Source: an uncultured Gammaproteobacteria bacterium
Lineage (GTDB): Bacteria > Pseudomonadota > Gammaproteobacteria > Pseudomonadales > Pseudohongiellaceae
Reading direction: 5' to 3'
Assembly (NCBI GenBank): GCA_913058135.1
Contig: CAJXPR010000024.1
Coordinates: forward strand, 1 to 38,105
Length of the DNA stretch: 38,105 bases
The translations under genes and the position numbers were made by a program. This document shows, in pieces, positions 8,414-17,259 of the stretch. The notes under the pieces were generated by a model, which was not told where the DNA came from, did not search any database, and saw nothing but the letters and a program-made list of their open reading frames with translations. Positions within the stretch are counted from its first letter, which is position 1, and the number at the start of each line of letters is the position of its first letter.

Positions 8414-9904
8414 TCAGGCTTTTTGTTTGCGCAGGTATTCGACCAGCAGTGGCACGGGCCGGCCAGTGGCACCTTTCTGTCCACCGCCCAGCCAGGCCGT
8501 GCCGGCGATGTCCAGGTGCGCCCACTGGAATTTTTCGGTGAACCGGGACAGGAAGCAGGCAGCGGTGATGGTGCCTGCCTTGGGGCCACCGATGTTGGCG
8601 ATATCAGCGAAATTGCTGTCCAGCAGTGACTGATACTCGTCATCCAGGGGCAGTTGCCAGACGGTATCCAGCGTCTCCTGGCCCATGGCAAACAGCTCCT
8701 GCGCCAGCGCGTCGTTGTTGCTGAGCATGGCCGTGTTTACTTCGCCAAAGGTGGCCACAGCGGCGCCTGTGAGGGTAGCGATGTCAATCACGGTGCGGGG
8801 ATTAAAACGTTCGGCATAGGTCAGCGCATCACACAACACCAGCCGGCCCTCGGCGTCGGTGTTAAGGATTTCAATGGTTTTGCCGGACATGCTGGTGACA
8901 ATGTCGCCGGGCTTGGTCGCGGTGCTGCTGGGCATATTTTCGGCCGCAGCGATGATCGCCGTCACATTGATGGGCAATCCCAGTTTGGCGATGGCGGTCA
9001 TGGTGCCCATGACGCTCGCTGCGCCGCACATGTCAAACTTCATCTCATCCATGCCGGCGCCGGGTTTCAGGCTGATACCGCCGGTGTCAAAGGTGATGCC
9101 TTTGCCCACCAGGCAGTAGGGCGAGGATCCGGCCTTGCGGCTGCCCTTGTACTCCATGACGATCAGTCGCGATTCTTCTTTTGAACCATGTCCAACGGAT
9201 AACAGGGAGCCCATTTTCAGCTTTTCCATCTGTTTTTCGGTCAGAATTCGCGTCTTGATGCTTTTGTTGCGCATGCCCAGTTCAATGGCACGTTCAGCCA
9301 GATAGGACGGCGTGCAGATATTGCCCGGCAAATTGCCGAGCTCCCGTGCGACACTCATGCCCAGGCTGATGGCTTCGCCAGTGTCGATGGCGTCATTCAT
9401 TGCCTTGCGGCTGGCGTCAGGCGCCGCAGCGATCACCAGTGACGTCAATGCGGGTTTGTCAGCTTTTTTGCTTTTGGTCTGATCATAGCGATACAGCGCG
9501 TTACCCACTTCCATGACCAGTTGTGTGGTGGCCCAGGCTGCGTCACGATTGGTGATGGTCACTTGCACCAGGCTTACCAGCGCTGTTTTCGCCGGCGTCT
9601 TGCTCAGGGCCTGCGCAGTCGCGCGCGCTACCTTGCGGTAAGCCTTTGCATCAAATTTGTTCTTGTCGCCCAGCCCGACCAGCAGGATGCGAGGGGTAGC
9701 CGCTTTTGCCGGTGCATGAATCAGCAGGGTTTCGCCCGGTTTACCCTTGATGTCACCGGATTTGATAACGGAATTGCACTGCTCCAGAACAACGGGGGCG
9801 AGCATTTCTGGCGGCACATCCAGTCCGGTCCGATCCCAGACGCCCAGAACCAGGCAGTCAGTCTTTTTGTCCAGCGTTTTACTGGTGAGCAGTTGGTATT
9901 TCAT
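8414..9904 (-). CDS. pepA: Leucyl aminopeptidase (M17)
   Basis: A 496-aa cytosolic two-metal aminopeptidase releasing N-terminal residues from peptides; in E. coli PepA also binds DNA in Xer recombination and regulation of carAB. The M17 signature NTDAEGRLVL is at 348-357. By alignment with E. coli, the metal ligands are Lys268, Asp273, Asp291, Asp350 and Glu352, and the catalytic Lys280 and Arg354 are present. Length is typical. The ATG at 9904 has AAGGAAG just upstream. It is divergent from the thioesterase-lptF-lptG run, as pepA is from lptFG in many relatives, and lies upstream of valS on the same strand. DNA-binding activity here is not shown by sequence. Confidence 0.97.
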   Translation of the reverse strand: MKYQLLTSKTLDKKTDCLVLGVWDRTGLDVPPEMLAPVVLEQCNSVIKSGDIKGKPGETLLIHAPAKAATPRILLVGLGDKNKFDAKAYRKVARATAQALSKTPAKTALVSLVQVTITNRDAAWATTQLVMEVGNALYRYDQTKSKKADKPALTSLVIAAAPDASRKAMNDAIDTGEAISLGMSVARELGNLPGNICTPSYLAERAIELGMRNKSIKTRILTEKQMEKLKMGSLLSVGHGSKEESRLIVMEYKGSRKAGSSPYCLVGKGITFDTGGISLKPGAGMDEMKFDMCGAASVMGTMTAIAKLGLPINVTAIIAAAENMPSSTATKPGDIVTSMSGKTIEILNTDAEGRLVLCDALTYAERFNPRTVIDIATLTGAAVATFGEVNTAMLSNNDALAQELFAMGQETLDTVWQLPLDDEYQSLLDSNFADIANIGGPKAGTITAACFLSRFTEKFQWAHLDIAGTAWLGGGQKGATGRPVPLLVEYLRKQKA

Positions 9905-10137
9905 AGGGCTTCCTTATAGCGGTTCCGTGGTTTTGATGCTGTGGCGAAGGCTTCTTATCCCGGTAGTATGTCAAAACAAGGCAAGCCGCGCCAATAACGA
10001 CTATAACACGCTCAGCTCAGCCGTTTTCGGGGACCGTGGCATTCGCACCGGCTTAAGTGTACTTTAGCGGCCCGGGCGATTAAAATTGGCGGCCAATTTA
10101 TCCTGACCAATGCCAAAGCGCTGAAGACGGAGTTGTT

Positions 10138-10572
10138 ATGCCCCGCGTTAAAATCAACATGCCGGAAGAATTCCTGTTTACCATGGAGCACGCGGTGCGG
10201 TTCAGTGACCTGGACTATGCCAGGCATTTGAATAGCGTTGCCATGGTGCATGTCCTGCATGAGGCCCGTTTGCAGTTTCTGGCCAGTCTGGGTCTGACGG
10301 AAGCCAATATTTTTGGCCTCGGCATGGTGGTGACAGACATGGCAGTGGATTACCGTTCACAATCCTTTGCCAAGGACGTGCTGGTCATTGAGGTTGGGGT
10401 GAGCCGTTTTAACAAATACGGTTGTGATATCTGCTTCCAGATAACCAATTCGGCGCTCGACCGGGTTGTCTGTAACGCCAAGCAGGGCGTTGTCTTTTTC
10501 GATTTCGACAAACACAAGATCGCGGCTGTGCCTCTGGCTTTCAAAAGCCTGGTAGGCGAGCCCGAAGAATAA
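10138..10572 (+). CDS. Hot-dog acyl-CoA thioesterase family protein
   Basis: A 144-aa single-domain hot-dog protein of the 4HBT/YbgC-FadM type. The motif FSDLDYARHLNSVAMVHVLHEAR (about 22-44) holds the aspartate (Asp26) and His-Leu-Asn that replace the usual DxxxHxNN active site, followed by the long central helix. Members hydrolyse acyl-CoA thioesters; the substrate cannot be predicted. GGAG precedes the ATG at 10138. It ends 15 bases before lptF and probably shares its transcript, although a thioesterase is not a usual member of this locus. Low similarity to characterised enzymes is possible. Confidence 0.8.
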   Translation: MPRVKINMPEEFLFTMEHAVRFSDLDYARHLNSVAMVHVLHEARLQFLASLGLTEANIFGLGMVVTDMAVDYRSQSFAKDVLVIEVGVSRFNKYGCDICFQITNSALDRVVCNAKQGVVFFDFDKHKIAAVPLAFKSLVGEPEE

Positions 10573-10587
10573 GCGGGCTGCTATCCA

Positions 10588-11694
10588 TTGATTCTGTTCC
10601 GGTACTTTACCCAGCAACTTCTTCAGGTCACCGCGGCGGTGTCACTGATTTTGCTGGTTGTATCGTTCACGTCCAGGTTTCTGCAATACCTGGCGGATGC
10701 AGTGGCCGGCAAGATGACCACCGATATCCTGTTGATGCTGATGTTGTACCGCCTACCTGAGTTTCTGCTGATCATCGTGCCGTTTGCGTTTTTTCTTGCG
10801 GTACTGCTCGCCTACGGCCGGATGTACGCCGAAAACGAAATGGTGGTGTTGCACGCCTGCGGTTTCAGTCGCGCAAAGCTGCTGAACATGACCATGGGCG
10901 TGGGCTTGTTGCTGGCCTGCGCGATGGCGGTACTGAGCCTGTATGCGGCCCCGGTCGGCTTGCAGCAAACCGAGGCATTGCGGCAGTCCCAGGATGAACT
11001 GACCGAAATCGACCTGATTGTCTCCGGGCAGTTTCAGTCCTTCAACCGTGGGCAGCGCGTGACATACGCCGAATCCCTGTCGGAGACGGCAGTCGGCCGC
11101 CAGCTTAATAACGCCTTTGTGGTGCTGCGCGATCCCAATCCGCCGCAGGGCGAGTCGGGCTTGCGTATCATGGTGGCTGAATCGGCGCGGCCCATTGTCG
11201 ATGAGGCCAGTGGGCGCCGGTTTATGCTGCTGGAGAATGGACATTTTTACGATGGTACGCCGGGCACGGCGGATTACAGCGTCACCGAGTTTCAGGAGCA
11301 GGGCATCCTGTTGCCAGAGCAGAGCACCATTGCTCCGGTGCTGAGAGGCACCGAGTTGCCGACGACAGCGTTGATTGGTTCGTCGGATCCGGGTCTGGTG
11401 GCAGAGTTGCAGTGGCGCGTGTCAGTGATTCTGCTGATTCCGGTGCTGACCTTGCTGGCGGTGCCTCTGAGCAAGGTTGATCCGCGGCAGGGCCGCTTCG
11501 CCCGACTGGTGCCCGCCGCGCTCCTGTATGGCCTGTATTTCATGTTATTGCAGGTGTCCCGCGACGCCGTAGAGGACGGCAGTTTGTCGCCAATAATCGG
11601 CCTGTGGTGGGTACACGTCATTTTTATTGTTGCCGGTTTTGCGTTGATGTGGCGTGACCGACCCAGAAAGCCAGCAATGGCGAGGGTAGCCTGA
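10588..11694 (+). CDS. lptF: LPS export ABC transporter permease LptF
   Basis: A 368-aa inner-membrane permease of the LptB2FG complex, which extracts lipopolysaccharide and passes it to LptC. Three N-terminal transmembrane helices (the first near 12-32), a periplasmic beta-jellyroll domain (about 130-260) and three C-terminal helices fit the YjgP/YjgQ family. NEMVVLHACGFSR is the coupling helix contacting LptB, and VPLSKVDPRQGR is the usual motif in the C-terminal half. The start is a TTG at 10588: the translated ILFRYFTQQLL aligns with known LptF N-termini and no better start exists upstream. It is one base apart from lptG. Confidence 0.96.
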   Translation: MILFRYFTQQLLQVTAAVSLILLVVSFTSRFLQYLADAVAGKMTTDILLMLMLYRLPEFLLIIVPFAFFLAVLLAYGRMYAENEMVVLHACGFSRAKLLNMTMGVGLLLACAMAVLSLYAAPVGLQQTEALRQSQDELTEIDLIVSGQFQSFNRGQRVTYAESLSETAVGRQLNNAFVVLRDPNPPQGESGLRIMVAESARPIVDEASGRRFMLLENGHFYDGTPGTADYSVTEFQEQGILLPEQSTIAPVLRGTELPTTALIGSSDPGLVAELQWRVSVILLIPVLTLLAVPLSKVDPRQGRFARLVPAALLYGLYFMLLQVSRDAVEDGSLSPIIGLWWVHVIFIVAGFALMWRDRPRKPAMARVA

Positions 11695-11695
11695 T

Positions 11696-12769
11696 ATGCC
11701 CATGCTTGCCCGTTACATGGCCAAAACCGTCCTGCTCTCCATGCTGGTGGTGCTGGGCCTGATTACCATGATTGATCTGGTATTCACGATTGCCGAAGAA
11801 CTGGCCGACACCAATCGTTATTACACCGCCTGGGACGCGATCGTCTATGTCCTGCGCACATTGCCGACCAGTGTCTACGAGTTGCTGCCATTTGTTGCGC
11901 TGGGCGGCGCGCTGATCGGCCTGGGGATACTGGCCTCAAGCCAGGAATTGTTGGTCATGCAGTCGTCCGGTGTGAAAACCTCGGTGCTGGTCGGCTGGGT
12001 GATGATTCCGGTACTGGGCGTGATGGTATTCAGTCTGGTGCTGGGCGAATGGGTGGCACCGACATTACAGCAGACCGCGCAGAGTCAACGGGCTCTGATC
12101 CAAAGCGGGGGCCAGGCCATCAGCAGTTCTCAGGGCGACTGGCGCAAAATCGGCAACGAATACATTCATATCAATGCCATCGCACCTGGCGGGCGTGAGC
12201 TGTTCGGGGTCACCGTGTATGAGTTGAGTAACCGGCGCGAATTGCTGCGCAGCAGTTTTGCTGAGCAGGGCCATTATGTCGATGAGGCGGGTGAACCCTT
12301 TTGGCGTCTGACCGGGGTGCGCGAAACGCGTTTCGGGGGCGATCGGCTGGAGGCTCAATACCATGAAGAATTGCGCTGGTCCGTGGACATGTCGCCGTCA
12401 TTGTTGAGTGTGTTACTGGTACGCCCCGATCGGCAATCCATTAGCGGGCTGTATCAGTTTGCCAGCTATTTCGACAGTGAAGGCCTTGATAGCAGCAACT
12501 ATTATCTGGCGTTCTGGAAAAAATTGCTGCAGCCACTGGCGACTCTCAGCCTGGTGCTGCTGGCAGTGTCTTTTGTGTTTGGTCCGCTACGCGAAGCTAC
12601 CATGGGTTTCAGGGTGTTTGTGGCCATAGGTATCGGTCTGGGTTTCACTATCATCCAGCGCACGCTGGGGCCGGCAACCATTCTGTATGGCATCAGCCCG
12701 TTTGTGGCTGTCTTGGCACCCATTCTCATGTGTGCGCTTCTGGGACTGTTTCTGTTAAGGCGCGTGTAA
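11696..12769 (+). CDS. lptG: LPS export ABC transporter permease LptG
   Basis: A 357-aa partner of LptF in the LptB2FG lipopolysaccharide extractor. The N-terminus MLARYMAKTVLLSML and the segment SSQELLVMQSSGVKTS (coupling helix) are typical. A periplasmic jellyroll follows at about 130-270, then three C-terminal helices including FVFGPLREATMGFRVFVAIGIGLGF. The start at 11696 directly follows the lptF stop (one-base gap); a second ATG six bases on is also possible. The genes are surely cotranscribed. It ends nine bases from the stop of the convergent LeuA/CimA-type gene, leaving no room for a terminator between them. Confidence 0.96.
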   Translation: MPMLARYMAKTVLLSMLVVLGLITMIDLVFTIAEELADTNRYYTAWDAIVYVLRTLPTSVYELLPFVALGGALIGLGILASSQELLVMQSSGVKTSVLVGWVMIPVLGVMVFSLVLGEWVAPTLQQTAQSQRALIQSGGQAISSSQGDWRKIGNEYIHINAIAPGGRELFGVTVYELSNRRELLRSSFAEQGHYVDEAGEPFWRLTGVRETRFGGDRLEAQYHEELRWSVDMSPSLLSVLLVRPDRQSISGLYQFASYFDSEGLDSSNYYLAFWKKLLQPLATLSLVLLAVSFVFGPLREATMGFRVFVAIGIGLGFTIIQRTLGPATILYGISPFVAVLAPILMCALLGLFLLRRV

Positions 12770-12778
12770 ACCGCAGCG

Positions 12779-14320
12779 TCAGGGAATAAGGCTGTGCATG
12801 CGCATATTAATCATGCGCAGTGTCGCCTTGACCGCAGCCAGCACCTGGTTGGCATCGACGCCACGGGTTTTAAGTTCCCGATCTTCAATTTTCCAGGTAA
12901 TGATACATTCGGTCAGCGCATTGGTGTTGCCACCGCGAGGGATATGAACTTCATAGTCCAGCAGGGCGGGCATGACAAAATCACGCTTCTTGAGGATTTT
13001 GCTGATAGCGTCGATGAATGCCGCAAACCCGCCATTGCCGGAGCCGGAGGCGTTGTAGTTTTTGTTTTGTATGCTGACGCGGATACTCGCCGTGCTGTCG
13101 ACATCCAGACCGCTACTGATATAGCAATTGAGTAGCTCGACATAACGAAACTCCCGGCGCTCCAGCACATCGGCAATGATGAACGGCAGGTCGTCGGCCG
13201 TGATCAATGCCTTGGAGTCCCCCAGTTTGACAATTTCCTGCAAAACCTTGCGCTGATCTTCATCACTGAGTTCCAGCCCCATTTCTTCCAGGTTATTGGC
13301 CAGCGATGCCTTGCCACTCATCTTGCCCAACGCATAAGTGCGCTTGCGCGCGAAACGCTCAGGGCGCAACGCCGTTATGTACAGACCGCCCTTCTGATCG
13401 CCGTCGGCGTGAATGCCGGCGGTCTGCGTGAACACATCGGCGCCGACAATAGGTGTGTTGGCGGCAATCCATTTGCCTGAGAAATTCTCCACCATGCGGC
13501 TGAGCATGGCGATGCGGGTCTCGTCTATAGACAGATGGATGCCCAGCTTGTCCTTTAGGACCACTGCCACTTCTGCCAGCGAGGCATTGCCGGCGCGTTC
13601 ACCGAGACAATTGATGGTGCAGTGAATAGTGTCGATACCGGCCTTGACGGCGGCCATGACATTGGCCGTCGCCAGCCCGTAGTCGTTGTGGGGATGAAAA
13701 TCAAAACGAAGTTCAGGGAAGCGGTCAATCATGTCGGTCAGCGCGGCATGGACTTCGTCGGGTGTCATCACGCCGAGGGTGTCCGGCAGCATGAAATTAC
13801 CGATGCCGCAGTTCCGGACGCCCGCCACCAGATCAAACACATACTGAGGACTGTCCTTGTAACCATTGGACCAGTCTTCCAGGTACATATTGACGCGCAG
13901 GCCGTTCTCCTGGGCGTAGGTGACCGTGCGCTTGATGTCGTTTATATGCTCATCCAGCGTTCGGCCCAGCTGTTCGCGGCAGTGTTTCTCGCTGCCCTTG
14001 GCGAGCAGGTTGATAACTTTGCCGCCGGCATCGCGCACCCAGTTGACGCTCAAGGTGTGATCCACAAAACCCAGCACTTCGACTTTGTCCAGCAGTCCTT
14101 CCTGGGCCGCCCACGCATTAATATCGGCGACTGACTTTTTTTCTCCCTCGGACACCCGGGCTGATGCTACTTCGATGCGGTCAACTTTTAAGGACTGCAG
14201 CAGGGCGCGGGCAATTTGCAGCTTTTCCTTGGCCGCGAAAGAGACGCCCTGGGTCTGTTCACCATCACGCAGGGTGGTGTCCAGAAGTTGAACCTGCCTG
14301 CCTCTTGCTTGTGCACTCAT
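12779..14320 (-). CDS. 2-isopropylmalate / (R)-citramalate synthase family enzyme
   Basis: A 513-aa DRE-TIM enzyme: catalytic barrel (1-290) with LLDTTLRDGEQTQG at 12-25 (Arg18, Asp19) and the metal-binding FHPHNDYG, then linker domains with VFTQTAGIHADGDQKGG, and a C-terminal LeuA-type regulatory domain (about 380-513; GSGNGGFAAFIDAI, GGNTNALTE). It condenses acetyl-CoA with a 2-keto acid. The sequence is closer to the Leptospira citramalate synthase type than to E. coli LeuA. By my alignment from memory, the residues lining the pyruvate pocket there (Leu81, Leu104, Tyr144) correspond to Leu83, Leu106 and Tyr146 here. Thus it may make citramalate for isoleucine rather than isopropylmalate for leucine. 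leuB lies nearby. The ATG at 14320 has no strong ribosome site. Confidence 0.88.
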   Translation of the reverse strand: MSAQARGRQVQLLDTTLRDGEQTQGVSFAAKEKLQIARALLQSLKVDRIEVASARVSEGEKKSVADINAWAAQEGLLDKVEVLGFVDHTLSVNWVRDAGGKVINLLAKGSEKHCREQLGRTLDEHINDIKRTVTYAQENGLRVNMYLEDWSNGYKDSPQYVFDLVAGVRNCGIGNFMLPDTLGVMTPDEVHAALTDMIDRFPELRFDFHPHNDYGLATANVMAAVKAGIDTIHCTINCLGERAGNASLAEVAVVLKDKLGIHLSIDETRIAMLSRMVENFSGKWIAANTPIVGADVFTQTAGIHADGDQKGGLYITALRPERFARKRTYALGKMSGKASLANNLEEMGLELSDEDQRKVLQEIVKLGDSKALITADDLPFIIADVLERREFRYVELLNCYISSGLDVDSTASIRVSIQNKNYNASGSGNGGFAAFIDAISKILKKRDFVMPALLDYEVHIPRGGNTNALTECIITWKIEDRELKTRGVDANQVLAAVKATLRMINMRMHSLIP

Positions 14321-14435
14321 GCCGGGAAGTATCCTGAAGCGATTGAATCAAGGGCTGGATTCTACCAGATCCTTTCAGGCATCATAAGGCTACTGCCAGA
14401 TTCAAGTTTGGCGGCATGTGGCCGATAGGATCTGT

Positions 14436-14921
14436 ATGAAAAATTTGACCGTTTATCTTGCTGCCGGGTTGATGCTGCTATCCGTGATGGGTAACACATC
14501 GGCGGCCGCTGAAGCTGAATCCAAGGCCGGGGCTGTTCAGCCCCACCGGCTTTGGCTTCCGTCAAGTCAGGAAAACCTGCGTGAATTACTGGTGGCCGCA
14601 GCCCATCAGGCTCTTGAAGACCCGGACTGTACCGAGGTGCTGTACGGACGGCTGAATGAATATCGCAGTGAGAATGACGAGACTGCGTTCACCATTCTGT
14701 GCATGCGCGATCCGCGTTATACCTTCAATCTGGTATTTAATGCCAGCGACCTGGAGCCGTTCGAGCAAGAGCAGGAGACGGTATCAAACACTGAAGATCT
14801 GCAACGGCTCCGGGCGCTGCTGGGAGATATACCGGCATCGGTTCGCTCGGGTAGCGAAGATGACAGCGCCCAGCAGAGCCCCGAAGAGTCGCAGGACACA
14901 ACACCGCCGGTACTCTTTTGA
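14436..14921 (+). CDS. Hypothetical exported protein
   Basis: A 161-aa protein with a clear signal peptide: MKNLTVYLAAGLMLLSV followed by an Ala-rich cleavage region near residues 20-26. The mature part starts with a charged linker, then a compact region (about 45-105) including LRELLVAAAHQALEDPDCTEVLYGRLNEYRSEN and a cysteine pair (Cys62, Cys86 by rough count) that could form a disulfide. The tail is acidic and Gln/Ser-rich, probably disordered. I do not recognise the family. The ATG at 14436 has AGGA seven bases upstream; a GTG 18 bases earlier would spoil the signal peptide. It is divergent from the LeuA/CimA gene and upstream of the RDD gene. Confidence 0.7.
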   Translation: MKNLTVYLAAGLMLLSVMGNTSAAAEAESKAGAVQPHRLWLPSSQENLRELLVAAAHQALEDPDCTEVLYGRLNEYRSENDETAFTILCMRDPRYTFNLVFNASDLEPFEQEQETVSNTEDLQRLRALLGDIPASVRSGSEDDSAQQSPEESQDTTPPVLF

Positions 14922-15004
14922 GTGGCATCAGGGTTTGAGCGGCATCAGGACCGCAAATACGTTATACTGACGGCTTCATACCTCAGTAGCCGTGTCATTC
15001 CCCG

Positions 15005-15526
15005 ATGAGTTCCAGAAAGAAAATCCAGCGCCGCCTGCTCTCCGATGCCGAGATTGCGCTGCTGCCGCGTGCCGGCCTTTTACGCCGACTGGCTGCGTTG
15101 CTGTACGACATGTTTTTGGTATTTGCGATGTGGATGTGCCTGGGCTTCATCCTGCTGTTTATATTCGGTCTGTTCGCCGACAATACCAGTGAACTGGTTG
15201 ACGGGCAGGTTCAGACGCACCCGGTTCTGCTGCTGCTGAACTTCGTCATGATGGTGACCACGGCCGGGTGTTTTTACCTGTGGTTCTGGCGCCGGACCGG
15301 ACAAACCCTGGGTATGATTGCCTGGCGAATCAAGGCGCTACGCACCGATAACGGGGCGATCCAGTGGCAACAGGGATTGGTCCGGTTTATAGCCGCATGG
15401 CCGGCTTTCTGGCTGGCCGGCCTGGGCTATTTGTGGCTGTATGTGGATAAGAATCACGACGCGGTCCATGAGAAACTGTCGGGCACCAAGACAGTATTGC
15501 TACCCAAGGACGCGCGTCCTTTCTGA
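15005..15526 (+). CDS. RDD family membrane protein
   Basis: A 173-aa inner-membrane protein of the RDD family, named after conserved Arg-Asp-Asp residues. GLLRRLAALLYDMFLVFAMW opens the first membrane segment with the first Arg and Asp. A second segment follows near 70-95, and GQTLGMIAWRIKAL is the family motif after it. A third hydrophobic stretch (FIAAWPAFWLAGLGYLWLYVDK) precedes KNHDAVHEKLSGT, the conserved end. Function of the family is mostly unknown; some members affect ion homeostasis. A TATACT at 14963-14968 could be the -10 element. No good ribosome site precedes the ATG at 15005, so the start is slightly uncertain. It faces leuB with a 29-base gap. Confidence 0.88.
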   Translation: MSSRKKIQRRLLSDAEIALLPRAGLLRRLAALLYDMFLVFAMWMCLGFILLFIFGLFADNTSELVDGQVQTHPVLLLLNFVMMVTTAGCFYLWFWRRTGQTLGMIAWRIKALRTDNGAIQWQQGLVRFIAAWPAFWLAGLGYLWLYVDKNHDAVHEKLSGTKTVLLPKDARPF

Positions 15527-15555
15527 CGGGTTATCGGCCGATGTCCGCGCGCCGG

Positions 15556-16665
15556 TCAGGCTGGCACGGGCATCTTGCGCAGCGCCTCGACAACGCGATC
15601 ACCAAAGGCCTGGGTATCGATCATCATCACCCCGCTACCCGGCTTGGAAAGGTCGGGGGTCGAGTAGCCATCGGCAAACACACTTTGCATGGCATGCCAG
15701 ACATTCTTCGACTCCTGATCCATGCCAAAGCTCATTTCCAGCATCATGGCGACGGAACCAATCATCGAGTAGGGGTTGGCAATGTTTTTGCCGGCAATAT
15801 CCGGCGCCGAACCGTGTGATGGTTCGTAATACGCCTTGTCGTCACCCAGACATGCCGATGGCATCAGGCCCAGTGAGCCCAGAATGCCGCCGCCCTGGTC
15901 ACTGAGAATGTCACCAAACATGTTTTCCATGACCATGACATCAAAGCGACCGGGATTCAGGCACAAATAGGTGGCAGCAGCGTCGACCAGTATGTTTTCG
16001 ACTCTTACCTCCGGGTAATCCTTGCCCACTTCTGCCATCACCTCATTCCACAGCACACTGGACTTCAGTACGTTGCTTTTATGGATGTTGTGTAGCACCT
16101 TTTTACGTTTCATGGCGGTGTCAAAAGCCACGATAGCAATACGGCGAATCTGGTTCTCGTCGTATTCCAGGGTTTCCTTGACGTAACGCACGCCCTCTGC
16201 GGTGGTGCCTGTCTCTTTTTCGCCAAAATACAGACCACCGACGAGTTCGCGGATGATCATGATATCAATGCCATCGCCAATGATTTCAGTCTTCAATGGC
16301 GAGAAGTGCGCCAGCCCTTTAGGCAGGAATACCGGCCTGAAGTTGGCATAAGTGTTATAGCGGCGACGCAGCGGCAACAGGGCGCCCCGCTCCGGCTGCA
16401 TGTCCACGGGGATTTTTTGTGATTCCTCGTGACTCAGACCAATCGGCCCTTTGAGAATGGCGTCTGCCTCATCACACACCTTTTTGGTGGCGTCCGGAAA
16501 CGGATGCCCGCATTCAAAATACGCACTGGCACCAAACGGGGTATGGATCAGATCGAAGGTAATATTGTTGCGCTGGGCAACCAGGTCCAGCACTTTGACC
16601 GCCTCTTTCATGATCTCCGGGCCGATGCCGTCTCCGTCCAGCAATGCGATTTTGTAGTGGCTCAT
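15556..16665 (-). CDS. leuB: 3-isopropylmalate dehydrogenase
   Basis: A 369-aa cytosolic NAD-dependent beta-decarboxylating dehydrogenase of leucine synthesis; the same enzyme can act on the methylmalate branch when citramalate is used for isoleucine. ALLDGDGIGPEIMKE opens the Rossmann-like fold. RELVGGLYFGEKE is the isopropylmalate dehydrogenase signature, separating it from isocitrate dehydrogenase. The metal-binding aspartates are in VDAAATYLC and MFGDILSDQGGGI, and GSAPDIAGKNIANP is the NAD-binding segment. The frame is open to 16728, but the ATG at 16665 (MSHYKIALLDGDG) has AGGAATT six bases upstream and matches family N-termini. leuC and leuD are not in the window. Confidence 0.95.
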   Translation of the reverse strand: MSHYKIALLDGDGIGPEIMKEAVKVLDLVAQRNNITFDLIHTPFGASAYFECGHPFPDATKKVCDEADAILKGPIGLSHEESQKIPVDMQPERGALLPLRRRYNTYANFRPVFLPKGLAHFSPLKTEIIGDGIDIMIIRELVGGLYFGEKETGTTAEGVRYVKETLEYDENQIRRIAIVAFDTAMKRKKVLHNIHKSNVLKSSVLWNEVMAEVGKDYPEVRVENILVDAAATYLCLNPGRFDVMVMENMFGDILSDQGGGILGSLGLMPSACLGDDKAYYEPSHGSAPDIAGKNIANPYSMIGSVAMMLEMSFGMDQESKNVWHAMQSVFADGYSTPDLSKPGSGVMMIDTQAFGDRVVEALRKMPVPA

Positions 16666-16873
16666 ATCAATTCCTGTCAATGGTATTGCCTGAAACGGGC
16701 CTGGGCCGCATCGCTGCTGGCGCAACACGCTGGCACCGGGCCGAAGGCATGGTCGTTCAAAAGGGGACGTAATTTAGCATAGCTGGGGAGGATGGAACAA
16801 CGGACAGTGTTTGCCGGGAGCTGTGCGGTATGTTGTCAGGGAGCTGTTTGCCAGCGGAAATCAGGGCCCGGGC

Positions 16874-16999
16874 TCAGAACAGCGTCATGACCTGACGGAC
16901 AAAAATGATAGCGAGCACTACCACGATGACGTAGCTGATAGTATCGCTTACTTCAAAGCCGAAGAACTTTTTGGGTTTGTCTTCCTTGTTTCCAGCCAT
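16874..16999 (-). CDS. Putative 41-aa single-pass membrane peptide
   Basis: A short frame encoding a charged N-terminus (MAGNKEDKPKKFF), then one hydrophobic segment of about 18 residues (SYVIVVVLAIIFVRQVM) and the end LF. The arrangement predicts a small inner-membrane protein with a cytoplasmic, Lys-rich N-terminus. It faintly recalls the first helix of signal peptidase I, but is far too short to be one. The ribosome site is modest (GGAG 14 bases and AGG five bases before the ATG at 16999). It lies about 210 bases upstream of leuB on the same strand; 16666-16873 holds the leuB leader with no clear element. I see nothing certain in 17000-17259, upstream of the next gene. Confidence 0.5.
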   Translation of the reverse strand: MAGNKEDKPKKFFGFEVSDTISYVIVVVLAIIFVRQVMTLF

Positions 17000-17259
17000 A
17001 GACCTGAGTGCTCCAATGTTTAAAATCAGTAGCTTAGCGAGCGCATTCTGGCACAGCCGAACACCGCTTGCCAGCCCGAAACAGGGGGGTCGTCCATTTT
17101 TTGCCCCATTTTATCCTGTTTTCGCGGGCCTGACCGGGACGGTGCCCACCGGAATTGGTCATTTGACTTATACCGCTGAGTTATCAGTGGCATCCGTGCT
17201 CCAACCGTTGTAATCTTTGGCTCATTCCAACCTGATGTGCTAATGCCGGAGACAATTCA

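Noticed and set aside
14418-14435. GTG start 18 bases upstream for the exported protein at 14436
   Set aside because: It would put charged residues and an extra cysteine before the signal peptide, whereas the ATG at 14436 has a normal ribosome site.
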